Assembly: GCF_900299535.1 (NCBI RefSeq)
Contig: NZ_OMKE01000049.1
Span: 62,001 to 126,000, forward strand
Direction of reading: 5' to 3'
DNA: 64,000 bases
Source: Aquimarina aquimarini
GTDB lineage: Bacteria > Bacteroidota > Bacteroidia > Flavobacteriales > Flavobacteriaceae
The translations under genes and the position numbers were made by a program. Under the pieces are notes generated by a model. That model had not been told where the DNA came from, ran no database searches, and saw only the letters and a program-made list of their open reading frames with translations. This document shows positions 8,817 to 16,774 of the stretch, piece by piece (positions within the stretch are counted from its first letter, which is position 1; every line of letters begins with the position of its first letter).

Positions 8817-8847
8817 TACCTTATTCGGGATTCCGTTTAATAAGGTA
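8817..8847 (-). terminator. Stem-loop between the patatin gene and hmgA
   Basis: TACCTTATT (8817-8825) pairs with AATAAGGTA (8839-8847), and the loop can form an inner CGG/CCG stem. It lies after the patatin-gene stop (8935) and before hmgA. No T-run follows on the minus strand, so it may be a weak terminator or part of the hmgA leader. Confidence 0.4.
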
Positions 8848-8934
8848 GTGTAGTAGTAATAATAAATCCTGCCAAAACAAGCTCATAAGAACACAAATAT
8901 CGTAAATATTTCTATTCTTTTGTAATTTAATTGT

Positions 8935-11214
8935 TTAAAACCAAAAACCAATGCTAAAAAACCAATTACTTTCTTCCAGTTCAGGAGAATATGTATACTT
9001 AACTTGTATTGGTCCTGCAAAGGTATCTAAACCATATCCTAAAGCATATCCAGAATACTCAGGGTCCTCAAACCACCTTCCTGTGCTAAATAGTTTATTA
9101 CCTGCATTAGCAAAATTAGCAGATGCATTAATGTGATTTTTCTTAAACACCTCATAATCTATAGAAAAATATGCTTTTGCAAAACTTCCTCCTGTTATTC
9201 CCAAAAAGTCATATCCATAAAAAGGGATAAAGTTATTGATAGTTTTAGCCCCAAAACCTCCTAATAAAAAATTAAGAGAATTAAATTCTGTATTTCCTAT
9301 TTTGGTACCTGCTTCCATTCCCATATTTGCGGATAGATTTTTATATATAGGCGTAGCAAAACCTAGGTGTGCCTTTGCAATCGAAAATTCATTAAAAGTA
9401 TTTGTGAAATCAGAAGAAAAGAGATAAGTGTGCAAATCCCCTTCAAATAAAAATCCTCGTTTTGGAAAATACTTATTGTTATATGTATCAAGTTTTACAT
9501 ATCCAAAAGCACTCCAGTAATCACTATCATCAAATACTGTTCTTGGTACTTGATTTTCATCTTCTCCAAATGTTTCAGAAATAATATTAAGACGTTTATA
9601 TTCTGCCCCAAGACCAACTGAAAAAGTTTGTTGTAATAATGTTTCTGCATATGCTTGTATATTAAGGTCTGCATATTCTATATCGATGGTATTGATTCCA
9701 ATATCTGGGGGAGTCTCTCCAAACTCGCCTAAAAAATCAAAATCTATAGGCTTCCTAAATTTTGTATACCGAGCTTTTAATCCAGTACTCCAATAAAACC
9801 CTTTATCAATATAATAATCCAAATTATATCGAATATTATCTCCTAAAGCAACATCCACAGAAAGAACATCATTGTCTACCAAAAGCCTTTTTCTGGTTAC
9901 ATTCACCAAAGCTGCTGTTTTATATAAATCATCATAATGTAATGCAAAACGCAATAACATTTTGTTTTCACTTTCTTTGACATTAAGAACTAATTCTTTT
10001 CCTTCTTTATTATCAACTAATCTATGGCTTACCCGATCAAAATTCCCTGTAGCTGATAAGTTATTGATTCCTTCATTTAGCTTTTCATAGGTAGTGACTA
10101 CTGGGGTTTTAAGCTTTAGTTTTCCTTTGATATAGGCTCTGGTATATCGTTCATGTCCTGAAATAACTAAGCTATTAACCACAATGGTTTCTGAGTTTTT
10201 TGGTACTGGTGGGGGCACGACAAGCTGTTTTTGTCGCATAGCAATAGCTTTCAGCTTTTCAAAATTAGCAAATGCTGCTTTCTCTCCATTGGTAATAATC
10301 TGATCTGCCTGATCAAAGGAAAGTACTGAAAAACCTTTAATAGAAGGTTTAATATAAAGATCTGTTTCAGATACCTTGTCTCTCATGGCTTTGTAGGTTC
10401 TGAAATTACTGATTTGCAGCATGATATTAGTCACCGAATTCAACTGATCCTTTGACATCAAGCTATCCTGTACATCAATACCTATTACTACCTCTGCTCC
10501 TTTCTCTTTAATTTCTTTTACAGGGTAATTATTAGCTACTCCCCCATCAGTCATCAAAACTCCGTTTAATTCTATCGGACTAAAAACAGAAGGCAACGCA
10601 CCACTAGCAGCAACAGCTTCTGGCAAATATCCTTTATCTATAAGTACTTGTTCTCCTGTTTCAATATTGGTTGACATACAGAAAAAAGGGATAGGAAGTT
10701 TATCAAAATCTTGTATATCATTTACATGTGCAGTATATCTAGAGAGTTGATTGTAAAAATTCTGCCCTTTAGACAACCCTTTGGGTAAATCAATCTTAAA
10801 CTTATCAAAAGGAAGAGTAATAGCGTACTTCTCTGAATCTTCACGTTCATAAAAAGTTTTAGCATCTCTAGGCAACTCATCTTGTATAAAAGCATCAAAA
10901 TCAACCGCTCTAAATATAGAGTCTAATTCTGCAGCACGATATCCTGATGCATATAATGCTCCTACAATTGCCCCAATACTTGTTCCACCTATATAATCAA
11001 TACGTACTCCTGCTTCTTCTATAATTTTTAATGCTCCTATATGCGCGAGTCCTTTTGCTCCACCACCACTCAATACCAACCCAACTTTTACATCTTCTAT
11101 GTCAGAATTATCATCTAACACGTTGTTTCCTTGTGACCAAATTATAGTAGGGATAAAAAACAGAAAAAGCATTACCACACCTATATAAAATTCTATTTTA
11201 TCATGTTTTACCAC
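8935..11214 (-). CDS. Patatin-like phospholipase with POTRA and Omp85 barrel (PlpD-like, type Vd)
   Basis: A 759-residue outer-membrane protein with an N-terminal signal peptide (hydrophobic run ending IIWSQ). It then has a patatin domain (about 42-240) with the oxyanion loop GGGAKGLAHIGAL, the nucleophile elbow GGTSIGA (catalytic Ser) and the catalytic Asp in TDGG. A POTRA-like segment follows (about 345-420, VNSLVISGHERYTRAYIKGKL), then a roughly 350-residue beta-barrel rich in alternating aromatic strands, ending in FFSIGFWF with a terminal Phe as in Omp85 barrels. This is the PlpD architecture, in which the barrel carries or displays the lipase. The start overlaps the uvrC stop by 14 bases, so it is coupled to uvrC. 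Confidence 0.9.
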   Translation of the reverse strand: MVKHDKIEFYIGVVMLFLFFIPTIIWSQGNNVLDDNSDIEDVKVGLVLSGGGAKGLAHIGALKIIEEAGVRIDYIGGTSIGAIVGALYASGYRAAELDSIFRAVDFDAFIQDELPRDAKTFYEREDSEKYAITLPFDKFKIDLPKGLSKGQNFYNQLSRYTAHVNDIQDFDKLPIPFFCMSTNIETGEQVLIDKGYLPEAVAASGALPSVFSPIELNGVLMTDGGVANNYPVKEIKEKGAEVVIGIDVQDSLMSKDQLNSVTNIMLQISNFRTYKAMRDKVSETDLYIKPSIKGFSVLSFDQADQIITNGEKAAFANFEKLKAIAMRQKQLVVPPPVPKNSETIVVNSLVISGHERYTRAYIKGKLKLKTPVVTTYEKLNEGINNLSATGNFDRVSHRLVDNKEGKELVLNVKESENKMLLRFALHYDDLYKTAALVNVTRKRLLVDNDVLSVDVALGDNIRYNLDYYIDKGFYWSTGLKARYTKFRKPIDFDFLGEFGETPPDIGINTIDIEYADLNIQAYAETLLQQTFSVGLGAEYKRLNIISETFGEDENQVPRTVFDDSDYWSAFGYVKLDTYNNKYFPKRGFLFEGDLHTYLFSSDFTNTFNEFSIAKAHLGFATPIYKNLSANMGMEAGTKIGNTEFNSLNFLLGGFGAKTINNFIPFYGYDFLGITGGSFAKAYFSIDYEVFKKNHINASANFANAGNKLFSTGRWFEDPEYSGYALGYGLDTFAGPIQVKYTYSPELEESNWFFSIGFWF

Positions 11215-13015
11215 CCTTATTCTTTTTAGAAAGATAATAATTATACACTTTGGTTGCGCGTGAATTCCCTATCACTTCTATCAATTCTTCTAAAGAAGCT
11301 TCGCTTATTCTTTTTACAGACCTAAAATGCTTTAATAATTCTACAACGGTCTTTTCTCCAATTCCAGGAATTAAATCCAATTCAGTTTCTAAAGCTGCTT
11401 TACTTCTTTTTTGCCTATGAAAAGTAATCCCAAATCGATGGGCTTCATTACGCAAATGCTGAATAACTTTCAACGATTCTGATTTCTTATCCAAATACAA
11501 TGGTATTGAATCTCCTGGATAGTATATTTCCTCTAATCGTTTCGCGATCCCTACAATAGCTATTTTTCCTCTTAAACCGAGTTCTTCTAAAGCTTTCAAC
11601 CCAGAAGAAAGTTGTCCTTTTCCTCCATCTACAATTATCAATTGCGGCAAAGGCTGCTCTTCTTCTGTCAATCGCTTGTAACGTCTATACACAACCTCTT
11701 CCATCGAAGCAAAATCATTAGCTCCTTCTACAGTCTTTATATTAAATTTTCTATACTCTTTCTTACTTGGCTTTCCATTTTTAAAAACCACACAAGCAGC
11801 AACAGGATTGGTTCCTTGTATGTTTGAATTATCAAAACACTCTATATGCCTAGGTTCTTCTGAAAGCCTAAGGTCTTTTTTCATTTGAGCCATCAAACGT
11901 TTTATATGTCGATCAGGATCCATAATCTTGATTTGCTTAAAACGTTCTTGTCTATAGTATTTTGCATTTCGCAATGATAGATCTACAATCTTTTTCTTAT
12001 CACCTAATTGCGGAATAGTGATTTTTAACTTTTCTCCAACATCTACTTCAAAAGGAACAAATATTTCTCTAGACATCGAGCTAAAGCGTTGCCTAATATC
12101 AATAATTGCTAATTCTAATAATTCTTTATCAGATTCATCCAGTTTTTTTTTGATTTCTGTGGTATGAGATCTAATAATAGAGCCGTGCGATAATTGAAGA
12201 AAATTAATATAACCATAGGATTCATCTGATATAACCGAAAACACATCAACATTACTTATTTTTGGATTAACTACAGTTGATTTTGCTTGATACTTCTCTA
12301 ATATCTCTATTTTCTCTTTAATTCGTTGTGCATCCTCAAACTCCATTTTCTCAGCATGCACCATCATCTGATCTTTAAAACGAATCAAAGATTCTTTGAA
12401 ATTGCCTTTTACAATTTGGCGAATCGCCTCTAGGTTTTCGGTATATTCTTTTTCTTCCTGTAAGTCCTCACAAGGGCCTTTACAATTACCCAAGTGGTAC
12501 TCTAAGCAAACTTTATATTTTCCATTGTTGATTTTTTCCTGAGACAAATCATACGTACATGTTCTAAGAGGGTATAGTTCTTTGATAAGATCCAAAAGTG
12601 TATGAACTGTTTTTACCGAGGTGTATGGCCCAAAATATTCTGAACCATCTTTAATAAGTGTACGAGTAAGAAATATCCTAGAAAATCGTTCTTTTTTAAT
12701 GCAAATCCACGGATATGTTTTATCATCCTTGAGCATAACATTAAACCGTGGCAAATATTTCTTAATCAGATTATTCTCTAGTAACAATGCATCTGTTTCT
12801 GTTTCTACAACAATATGTTTTATGTTGTAGATTTTCTTTACCAGAAGCTTTGTTTTATAATTATCATGATTTTTTGTAAAATAAGAAGTGACTCTTTTTT
12901 TTAAATTCTTTGCTTTCCCTACATATAGTAATTTATCATCCTTGTCATAGTATTGATATACCCCTGGACTGGTAGGCAGTGTTTTTATTTGTATGTCTAA
13001 TGTTGCTGCTTCCAT
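11201..13015 (-). CDS. uvrC: Excinuclease ABC subunit C
   Basis: Makes the dual incisions of UvrABC nucleotide excision repair. The 604 residues hold an N-terminal GIY-YIG nuclease domain (PTSPGVYQYYDKDDKLLYVGKA, residues 14-35, with the catalytic region to about 95), a Cys-containing linker, a UVR motif (about 205-240, MEFEDAQRIKEKIEILEKY), the RNase H-like C-terminal nuclease domain (ECFDNSNIQG, IIVDGGKGQLSSG) and a C-terminal HhH pair (LDLIPGIGEKTVVELLKHF). The length is normal. It overlaps the downstream patatin gene by 14 bases. It is divergent from rimK across a 461-base gap, which must hold the uvrC promoter. Confidence 0.97.
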   Translation of the reverse strand: MEAATLDIQIKTLPTSPGVYQYYDKDDKLLYVGKAKNLKKRVTSYFTKNHDNYKTKLLVKKIYNIKHIVVETETDALLLENNLIKKYLPRFNVMLKDDKTYPWICIKKERFSRIFLTRTLIKDGSEYFGPYTSVKTVHTLLDLIKELYPLRTCTYDLSQEKINNGKYKVCLEYHLGNCKGPCEDLQEEKEYTENLEAIRQIVKGNFKESLIRFKDQMMVHAEKMEFEDAQRIKEKIEILEKYQAKSTVVNPKISNVDVFSVISDESYGYINFLQLSHGSIIRSHTTEIKKKLDESDKELLELAIIDIRQRFSSMSREIFVPFEVDVGEKLKITIPQLGDKKKIVDLSLRNAKYYRQERFKQIKIMDPDRHIKRLMAQMKKDLRLSEEPRHIECFDNSNIQGTNPVAACVVFKNGKPSKKEYRKFNIKTVEGANDFASMEEVVYRRYKRLTEEEQPLPQLIIVDGGKGQLSSGLKALEELGLRGKIAIVGIAKRLEEIYYPGDSIPLYLDKKSESLKVIQHLRNEAHRFGITFHRQKRSKAALETELDLIPGIGEKTVVELLKHFRSVKRISEASLEELIEVIGNSRATKVYNYYLSKKNKGGKT

Positions 13016-13476
13016 ATTCTAACTGTAAAGTTAAGGGTTTACCTCAATTGTAATACAACTTAGCGATGTTTAAATTTTTGTTAACTACTTAAAAAAGGAG
13101 GCTTTTCTATTAAAAATAAGGGATGACCCACAATGCTTATTGATTTTTACTACTTTAGTACTTCTAATACCAGTATGTCTTTTGAAGAGAGAAAAAAAAA
13201 TAATTAACCAAACCAACAAAATAGGGTTTTCACTTTTGGAATTAAAAAGTATCATTGCAAAAGTCAATAAATATTATTGTATTAACACATATAAAATCAA
13301 CATAAACTCACAATACAATCTTCTGGGTGTAATATATCAACATTATAACGACCAAGAACTTATAGTCTCGTATACTCATATTATATACTTTCTTAAATTG
13401 ATTGACTTTAGATATACTAATGGTAATTTTTGGGATACTACTCAATCAAAAAAACATCTTATAACCTAACCTTGCA
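13016..13476. other. 461-base divergent intergenic gap between uvrC and rimK
   Basis: Very AT-rich. A 109-codon plus-strand ORF (13140-13469) starts inside it but has no recognisable domain, an atypical composition rich in Ile, Tyr and Lys, and ends 7 bases before rimK. I treat it as probably non-coding. Promoters for uvrC (minus) and rimK (plus) are expected here. A near-consensus -7 box (TAATTTTTG, one base too long) lies at 13434-13442, 35 bases before rimK. I see nothing else. Confidence 0.5.
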
Positions 13477-14349
13477 ATGAATATCAAAATTTTGTCGCGT
13501 AGTACAAATTTATACTCTACCAACGCATTAATTCAAGCAGCAGTAAAACGCAAACATAATGTACAAGTAATTGATCCTCTTAGCTGTGATATTGTTATTG
13601 AAAAACAAAAGCCTGAAATATATTATAGAGGTAAAAAATTAGACCATGTAGATGCTGTAATTCCTAGAATTGGATCTTCCAATACTTTTTATGGTACTGC
13701 TGTAGTGCGACAATTCGAATTAATGAATGTATTTACCACCCTCAAATCTCAGGCTTTACTTCAATCCAGAGATAAACTCAGGAGTTTACAGATATTATCA
13801 AAGGCAGGATTAGGGCTTCCAAAAACGGTATTTACAAATTATTCTAAAGACACATCAGAGGTTATCTCTCATGTAGGGGGAGCTCCTTTAATTATTAAAC
13901 TTCTTGAAGGTACTCAAGGTCTAGGCGTTGTTCTTGCTGAAACCAAAACAGCTGCAGAATCCGTATTAGATGCATTTAATGGCCTACAGGCAAGAGTTAT
14001 TGTGCAAGAGTACATCAAAGAAGCAAAAGGAGCCGACATTAGAGTTCTTGTAGTTGATGATCGGGTAGTTGGCGCAATGAAAAGACAAGGAAAAGAAGGT
14101 GATTTTCGTTCTAATTTACATAGAGGAGGCACTGCCTCTACAATTACCTTAAGCAAGGAAGAAGAACAAGCAGCCATAGAAGCTGCAAAAGCTTTGAAAA
14201 TGGGAGTGGCTGGAGTAGATTTATTACAGAGTAAAAGAGGCCCTCTTATCCTTGAAGTAAATTCGTCTCCTGGTTTAGAAGGCATAGAAAATGTAACACA
14301 AAAAGACATTGCAAAAACTATTATTCGTTATATAGAAAGAAGCTTGTAA
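13477..14349 (+). CDS. rimK: RimK-type ATP-grasp ligase (ribosomal protein S6--L-glutamate ligase-like)
   Basis: Adds glutamate residues to the C-terminus of ribosomal protein S6 in E. coli; targets here are unknown. The 290 residues show the RimK N-terminal domain (MNIKILSRSTNLYSTNALI) and an ATP-grasp domain: KLLEGTQGLGVVLAE (P-loop-like), VQEYIKEAKGADIRVLVV, a phosphate-binding stretch around RSNLHRGGTAS, and the metal-binding end GVDLLQSKRGPLILEVNSSPGLEGIE. Length and order match bacterial RimK. It is followed after 4 bases by an AstE/AspA-family gene, with which it is surely cotranscribed. The ATG at 13477 is chosen because the conserved N-terminus begins there. Confidence 0.93.
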   Translation: MNIKILSRSTNLYSTNALIQAAVKRKHNVQVIDPLSCDIVIEKQKPEIYYRGKKLDHVDAVIPRIGSSNTFYGTAVVRQFELMNVFTTLKSQALLQSRDKLRSLQILSKAGLGLPKTVFTNYSKDTSEVISHVGGAPLIIKLLEGTQGLGVVLAETKTAAESVLDAFNGLQARVIVQEYIKEAKGADIRVLVVDDRVVGAMKRQGKEGDFRSNLHRGGTASTITLSKEEEQAAIEAAKALKMGVAGVDLLQSKRGPLILEVNSSPGLEGIENVTQKDIAKTIIRYIERSL

Positions 14350-14353
14350 TACG

Positions 14354-15334
14354 ATGACCAAAACAACCGAAAAAAATATTCTCAATATCTTAGGCAAAGA
14401 AGTGTTGCCAGGAACTAGCACTACAATCAATTTTAATATTGCCAAGTTATATACTTCTACCAAGGTAGAGATTCCTATTATTATTGAGCGCTCAAAACAT
14501 CCAGGCCCTACTGTACTAATAACTGCTGGTATTCATGGCGATGAAATAAATGGTGTAGAAGTAGTACGACAAATTATTGCTAAAAAAATCAACAAACCAT
14601 CAAAAGGAAGTATTATTTGTATTCCTGTTCTTAATGTATTTGGTTTTTTGGGTATGAATCGTTTTTTTCCTGATGGTCGTGACTTGAACAGGGTCTTTCC
14701 TGGTACCAAAAATGGTTCACTTGCCAGTCGTTTTGCCCATCAGTTTATTAATGAAATTTTACCTACCGCAGATTTTTGCCTAGATTTCCACACTGGGGGA
14801 GCTAGCAGGTTTAATGCTCCTCATGTGCGTGTTGATCCAAAAAATGAACAATTGATAGCGCTTGCTAAAATTTTTAACGCTCCTTTTACCTTACTATCTA
14901 AAAACCTTGATGGCTCATATCGAGCAACTTGTGCAAAAAAAGGAAAAAATATTTTATTGTTTGAAGGGGGTAAATCTCAGAGTAGTAGTAAAGAAATAGC
15001 TAGAGAAGGGGTGCAAGGAACTATGAGAATACTACATCATTTAGGTATGCTACACTCTAATTTTGACCTTCCTATTCGTGATTCTGACACTTTGGTTATC
15101 AAAAAAAGCTTCTGGATGCGAGCAAAATACAGTGGCTTATTACATATCAAAATACCAATTGGCAAACATGTAGAAAAGGGAGAAATATTAGCTACTATTA
15201 CTGATCCTTATGGCAAAATGAGACATGTAGTCAAAGCAAGTAACGAAGGATATATTATAAATGTAAATGAATCCTCGATTGTATATAAAGGAGATGCCAT
15301 TTTTAGAATAACCAAAGAATCTGTAAATGAATAA
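14354..15334 (+). CDS. Succinylglutamate desuccinylase/aspartoacylase family zinc hydrolase
   Basis: A 326-residue cytoplasmic metallohydrolase of the AstE/AspA family, related to M14 carboxypeptidases. The zinc motif GIHGDEINGVEVV (HxxE) is near residue 58, the third ligand His is in DFCLDFHTGG, and a Glu suited to catalysis follows in ILLFEGGKSQ. The C-terminal quarter is a beta-barrel-like appendage (HIKIPIGKHVEKGEILATI) resembling the biotinyl/lipoyl-like end of this family. The substrate is unknown. Its tight coupling to rimK (4 bases apart) suggests that it acts on the RimK product or a related glutamylated substrate. It overlaps the next gene by 8 bases. Confidence 0.85.
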   Translation: MTKTTEKNILNILGKEVLPGTSTTINFNIAKLYTSTKVEIPIIIERSKHPGPTVLITAGIHGDEINGVEVVRQIIAKKINKPSKGSIICIPVLNVFGFLGMNRFFPDGRDLNRVFPGTKNGSLASRFAHQFINEILPTADFCLDFHTGGASRFNAPHVRVDPKNEQLIALAKIFNAPFTLLSKNLDGSYRATCAKKGKNILLFEGGKSQSSSKEIAREGVQGTMRILHHLGMLHSNFDLPIRDSDTLVIKKSFWMRAKYSGLLHIKIPIGKHVEKGEILATITDPYGKMRHVVKASNEGYIINVNESSIVYKGDAIFRITKESVNE

Positions 15335-15896
15335 AAAAGAGCTTAGAGTCAAATACAAAATGCTTAGATCACAATTGAGCCTTGATCAAATAGAAGACCA
15401 GAGTATTGATATTGCTAATCGTTTACTCACACTACCAATTTGGGAAAAGACATATTATCACATTTTTCTACCTATTGAAAAACAAAAAGAAATCAATACT
15501 GAATTTATTCTTAATATTCTTTTGGGTAAAGATAAAAATGTAATTATATCAAAAAGTAATTTTACAGATAATACACTGGATCATTTTTTGCTTACTGATA
15601 CTACTGTAATACAAACAAACTCTTGGGGTATTCCTGAACCCATAGATGGAATTCCTATTCCTGAGAATAAAATTGAAGTTGTCTTTATCCCCCTATTAGC
15701 TTTTGATCAAACAGGAAATCGAGTAGGTTACGGCAAAGGGTTTTATGATAAATTTCTAGCAAAATGTAATCCTAATACCTTAAAGATCGGTCTATCGTTT
15801 TTCTCTGCAGAAAAAGAAATTGATACTATTCTGGGTACCGATATAGGTTTGGATATATGCGTCACTCCTACAAAGGTATATCACTTTAAAAAGTAA
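15327..15896 (+). CDS. 5-Formyltetrahydrofolate cyclo-ligase
   Basis: Converts 5-formyl-THF to 5,10-methenyl-THF with ATP, returning stored folate to one-carbon metabolism. The 189 residues have the family's N-terminal KKELRVKYKMLRSQLS helix and the C-terminal signature GNRVGYGKGFYDKFL that binds ATP/phosphate. The length is typical. The start overlaps the AstE-like gene by 8 bases, so this is the third gene of the rimK operon. It converges tightly with lspA, with a single base between the stops. Confidence 0.93.
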   Translation: MNKKELRVKYKMLRSQLSLDQIEDQSIDIANRLLTLPIWEKTYYHIFLPIEKQKEINTEFILNILLGKDKNVIISKSNFTDNTLDHFLLTDTTVIQTNSWGIPEPIDGIPIPENKIEVVFIPLLAFDQTGNRVGYGKGFYDKFLAKCNPNTLKIGLSFFSAEKEIDTILGTDIGLDICVTPTKVYHFKK

Positions 15897-15897
15897 T

Positions 15898-16506
15898 TTA
15901 AGCTTCTTTTTGAGGGAATGCTCTCTTATTAAAAATAATTAATAAGAATACACCTACGCTTATTGCTGAGTCTGCAATATTAAATACAGGATCAAAAAAT
16001 GAAAAATGCTCACCTCCTACAAAAGGAATCCACTCTGGCAAAATATCATCATAAAATGTAAATTGAATCATATCTACTACTTTACCATAAAAAACTCCTT
16101 CATACCCTCCTCCTTCAGGCAGAAAGCTTGCTACATGGATATTGGTGCTCTCACTAAACAACATGCCATAAAATATAGAATCTATAATATTTCCAAAAGC
16201 ACCTGCAAAGATTAATGCAATACAAAATGTAAGTATTGCCGAGCTATTCTTACGAACCGAATCATACAACCAGTACCCTATTCCTGTAATTGCAACTACT
16301 CTAAATAAGGTGAGAACTAATTTACCATAACTTCCTGGAAGTTCTACTCCCCACGCCATTCCTTTATTTTCTACAAATATGATGCGAAACCAATTGAAGA
16401 CCTCTATGTCTTGATGAAGAGTAAAATGAGTTTTGATATAAATTTTGGAAATTTGATCAATAAGTAATACCAAAATTATAACTAAAATAGATTTCTTTAA
16501 AGACAT
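15898..16506 (-). CDS. lspA: Lipoprotein signal peptidase (signal peptidase II)
   Basis: An inner-membrane aspartic protease that removes signal peptides from prolipoproteins; many lipoproteins are encoded in this window. The 202 residues contain four hydrophobic segments and the catalytic-region motifs: ENKGMAWG, then GAFGNIIDSIFYG (first Asp) and FNIADSAISVGVFL (second Asp). A longer loop between the two Asp blocks is common in Bacteroidota. In this family lspA usually follows the ileS and dksA-like genes; here a GH20 gene lies between. It has its own well-matched promoter (16543-16573). Confidence 0.95.
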   Translation of the reverse strand: MSLKKSILVIILVLLIDQISKIYIKTHFTLHQDIEVFNWFRIIFVENKGMAWGVELPGSYGKLVLTLFRVVAITGIGYWLYDSVRKNSSAILTFCIALIFAGAFGNIIDSIFYGMLFSESTNIHVASFLPEGGGYEGVFYGKVVDMIQFTFYDDILPEWIPFVGGEHFSFFDPVFNIADSAISVGVFLLIIFNKRAFPQKEA

Positions 16507-16542
16507 AAATATGTTGATTTATCTGGCTATAAAAGCGACGGA

Positions 16543-16573
16543 CAAAAATAGTGTTTTATTGGTGAAACTCAAA
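16543..16573 (-). promoter_or_regulatory. Bacteroidota-type promoter of lspA
   Basis: Read on the minus strand: TTTG (16573-16570), 19 bases, then TATTTTTG (16550-16543). This fits the -33 TTTG / -7 TAnnTTTG consensus of the Bacteroidota housekeeping sigma factor with standard spacing. Transcription would start near 16536, giving a leader of about 30 bases. Confidence 0.6.
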
Positions 16574-16632
16574 TTACAAAATTAAAGAAGAGCCATATTT
16601 AATGGTTTAACAAGAAAGGTTCAAAAAAATTG

Positions 16633-16687
16633 CCCTACACCCCAAATAAAAATTAGTGATAAACCGTCATATCTTTGGGATGTAGGG
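16633..16687 (-). terminator. Hairpin terminator downstream of the GH20 gene
   Basis: CCCTACACCCCAAA (16633-16646) pairs with TTTGGGATGTAGGG (16674-16687), 13 of 14 positions, with a 27-base loop. On the minus strand it is followed by a run of seven Ts, so it can terminate the GH20 transcript before the lspA promoter. Confidence 0.6.
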
Positions 16688-16774
16688 TATTTTTTGAATA
16701 AACATCTACCTGATATTTATTGTAGATATCAAATAAACAATTATTTACATTTTACACTATATAAACAAAATTAC

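Noticed and set aside
13140..13469. 109-codon plus-strand ORF before rimK
   Set aside because: No domain or signal, composition like translated AT-rich spacer, and it covers the region where the divergent promoters should lie.
13914..14309. 131-codon minus-strand ORF within rimK
   Set aside because: Antisense shadow of the ATP-grasp coding region.
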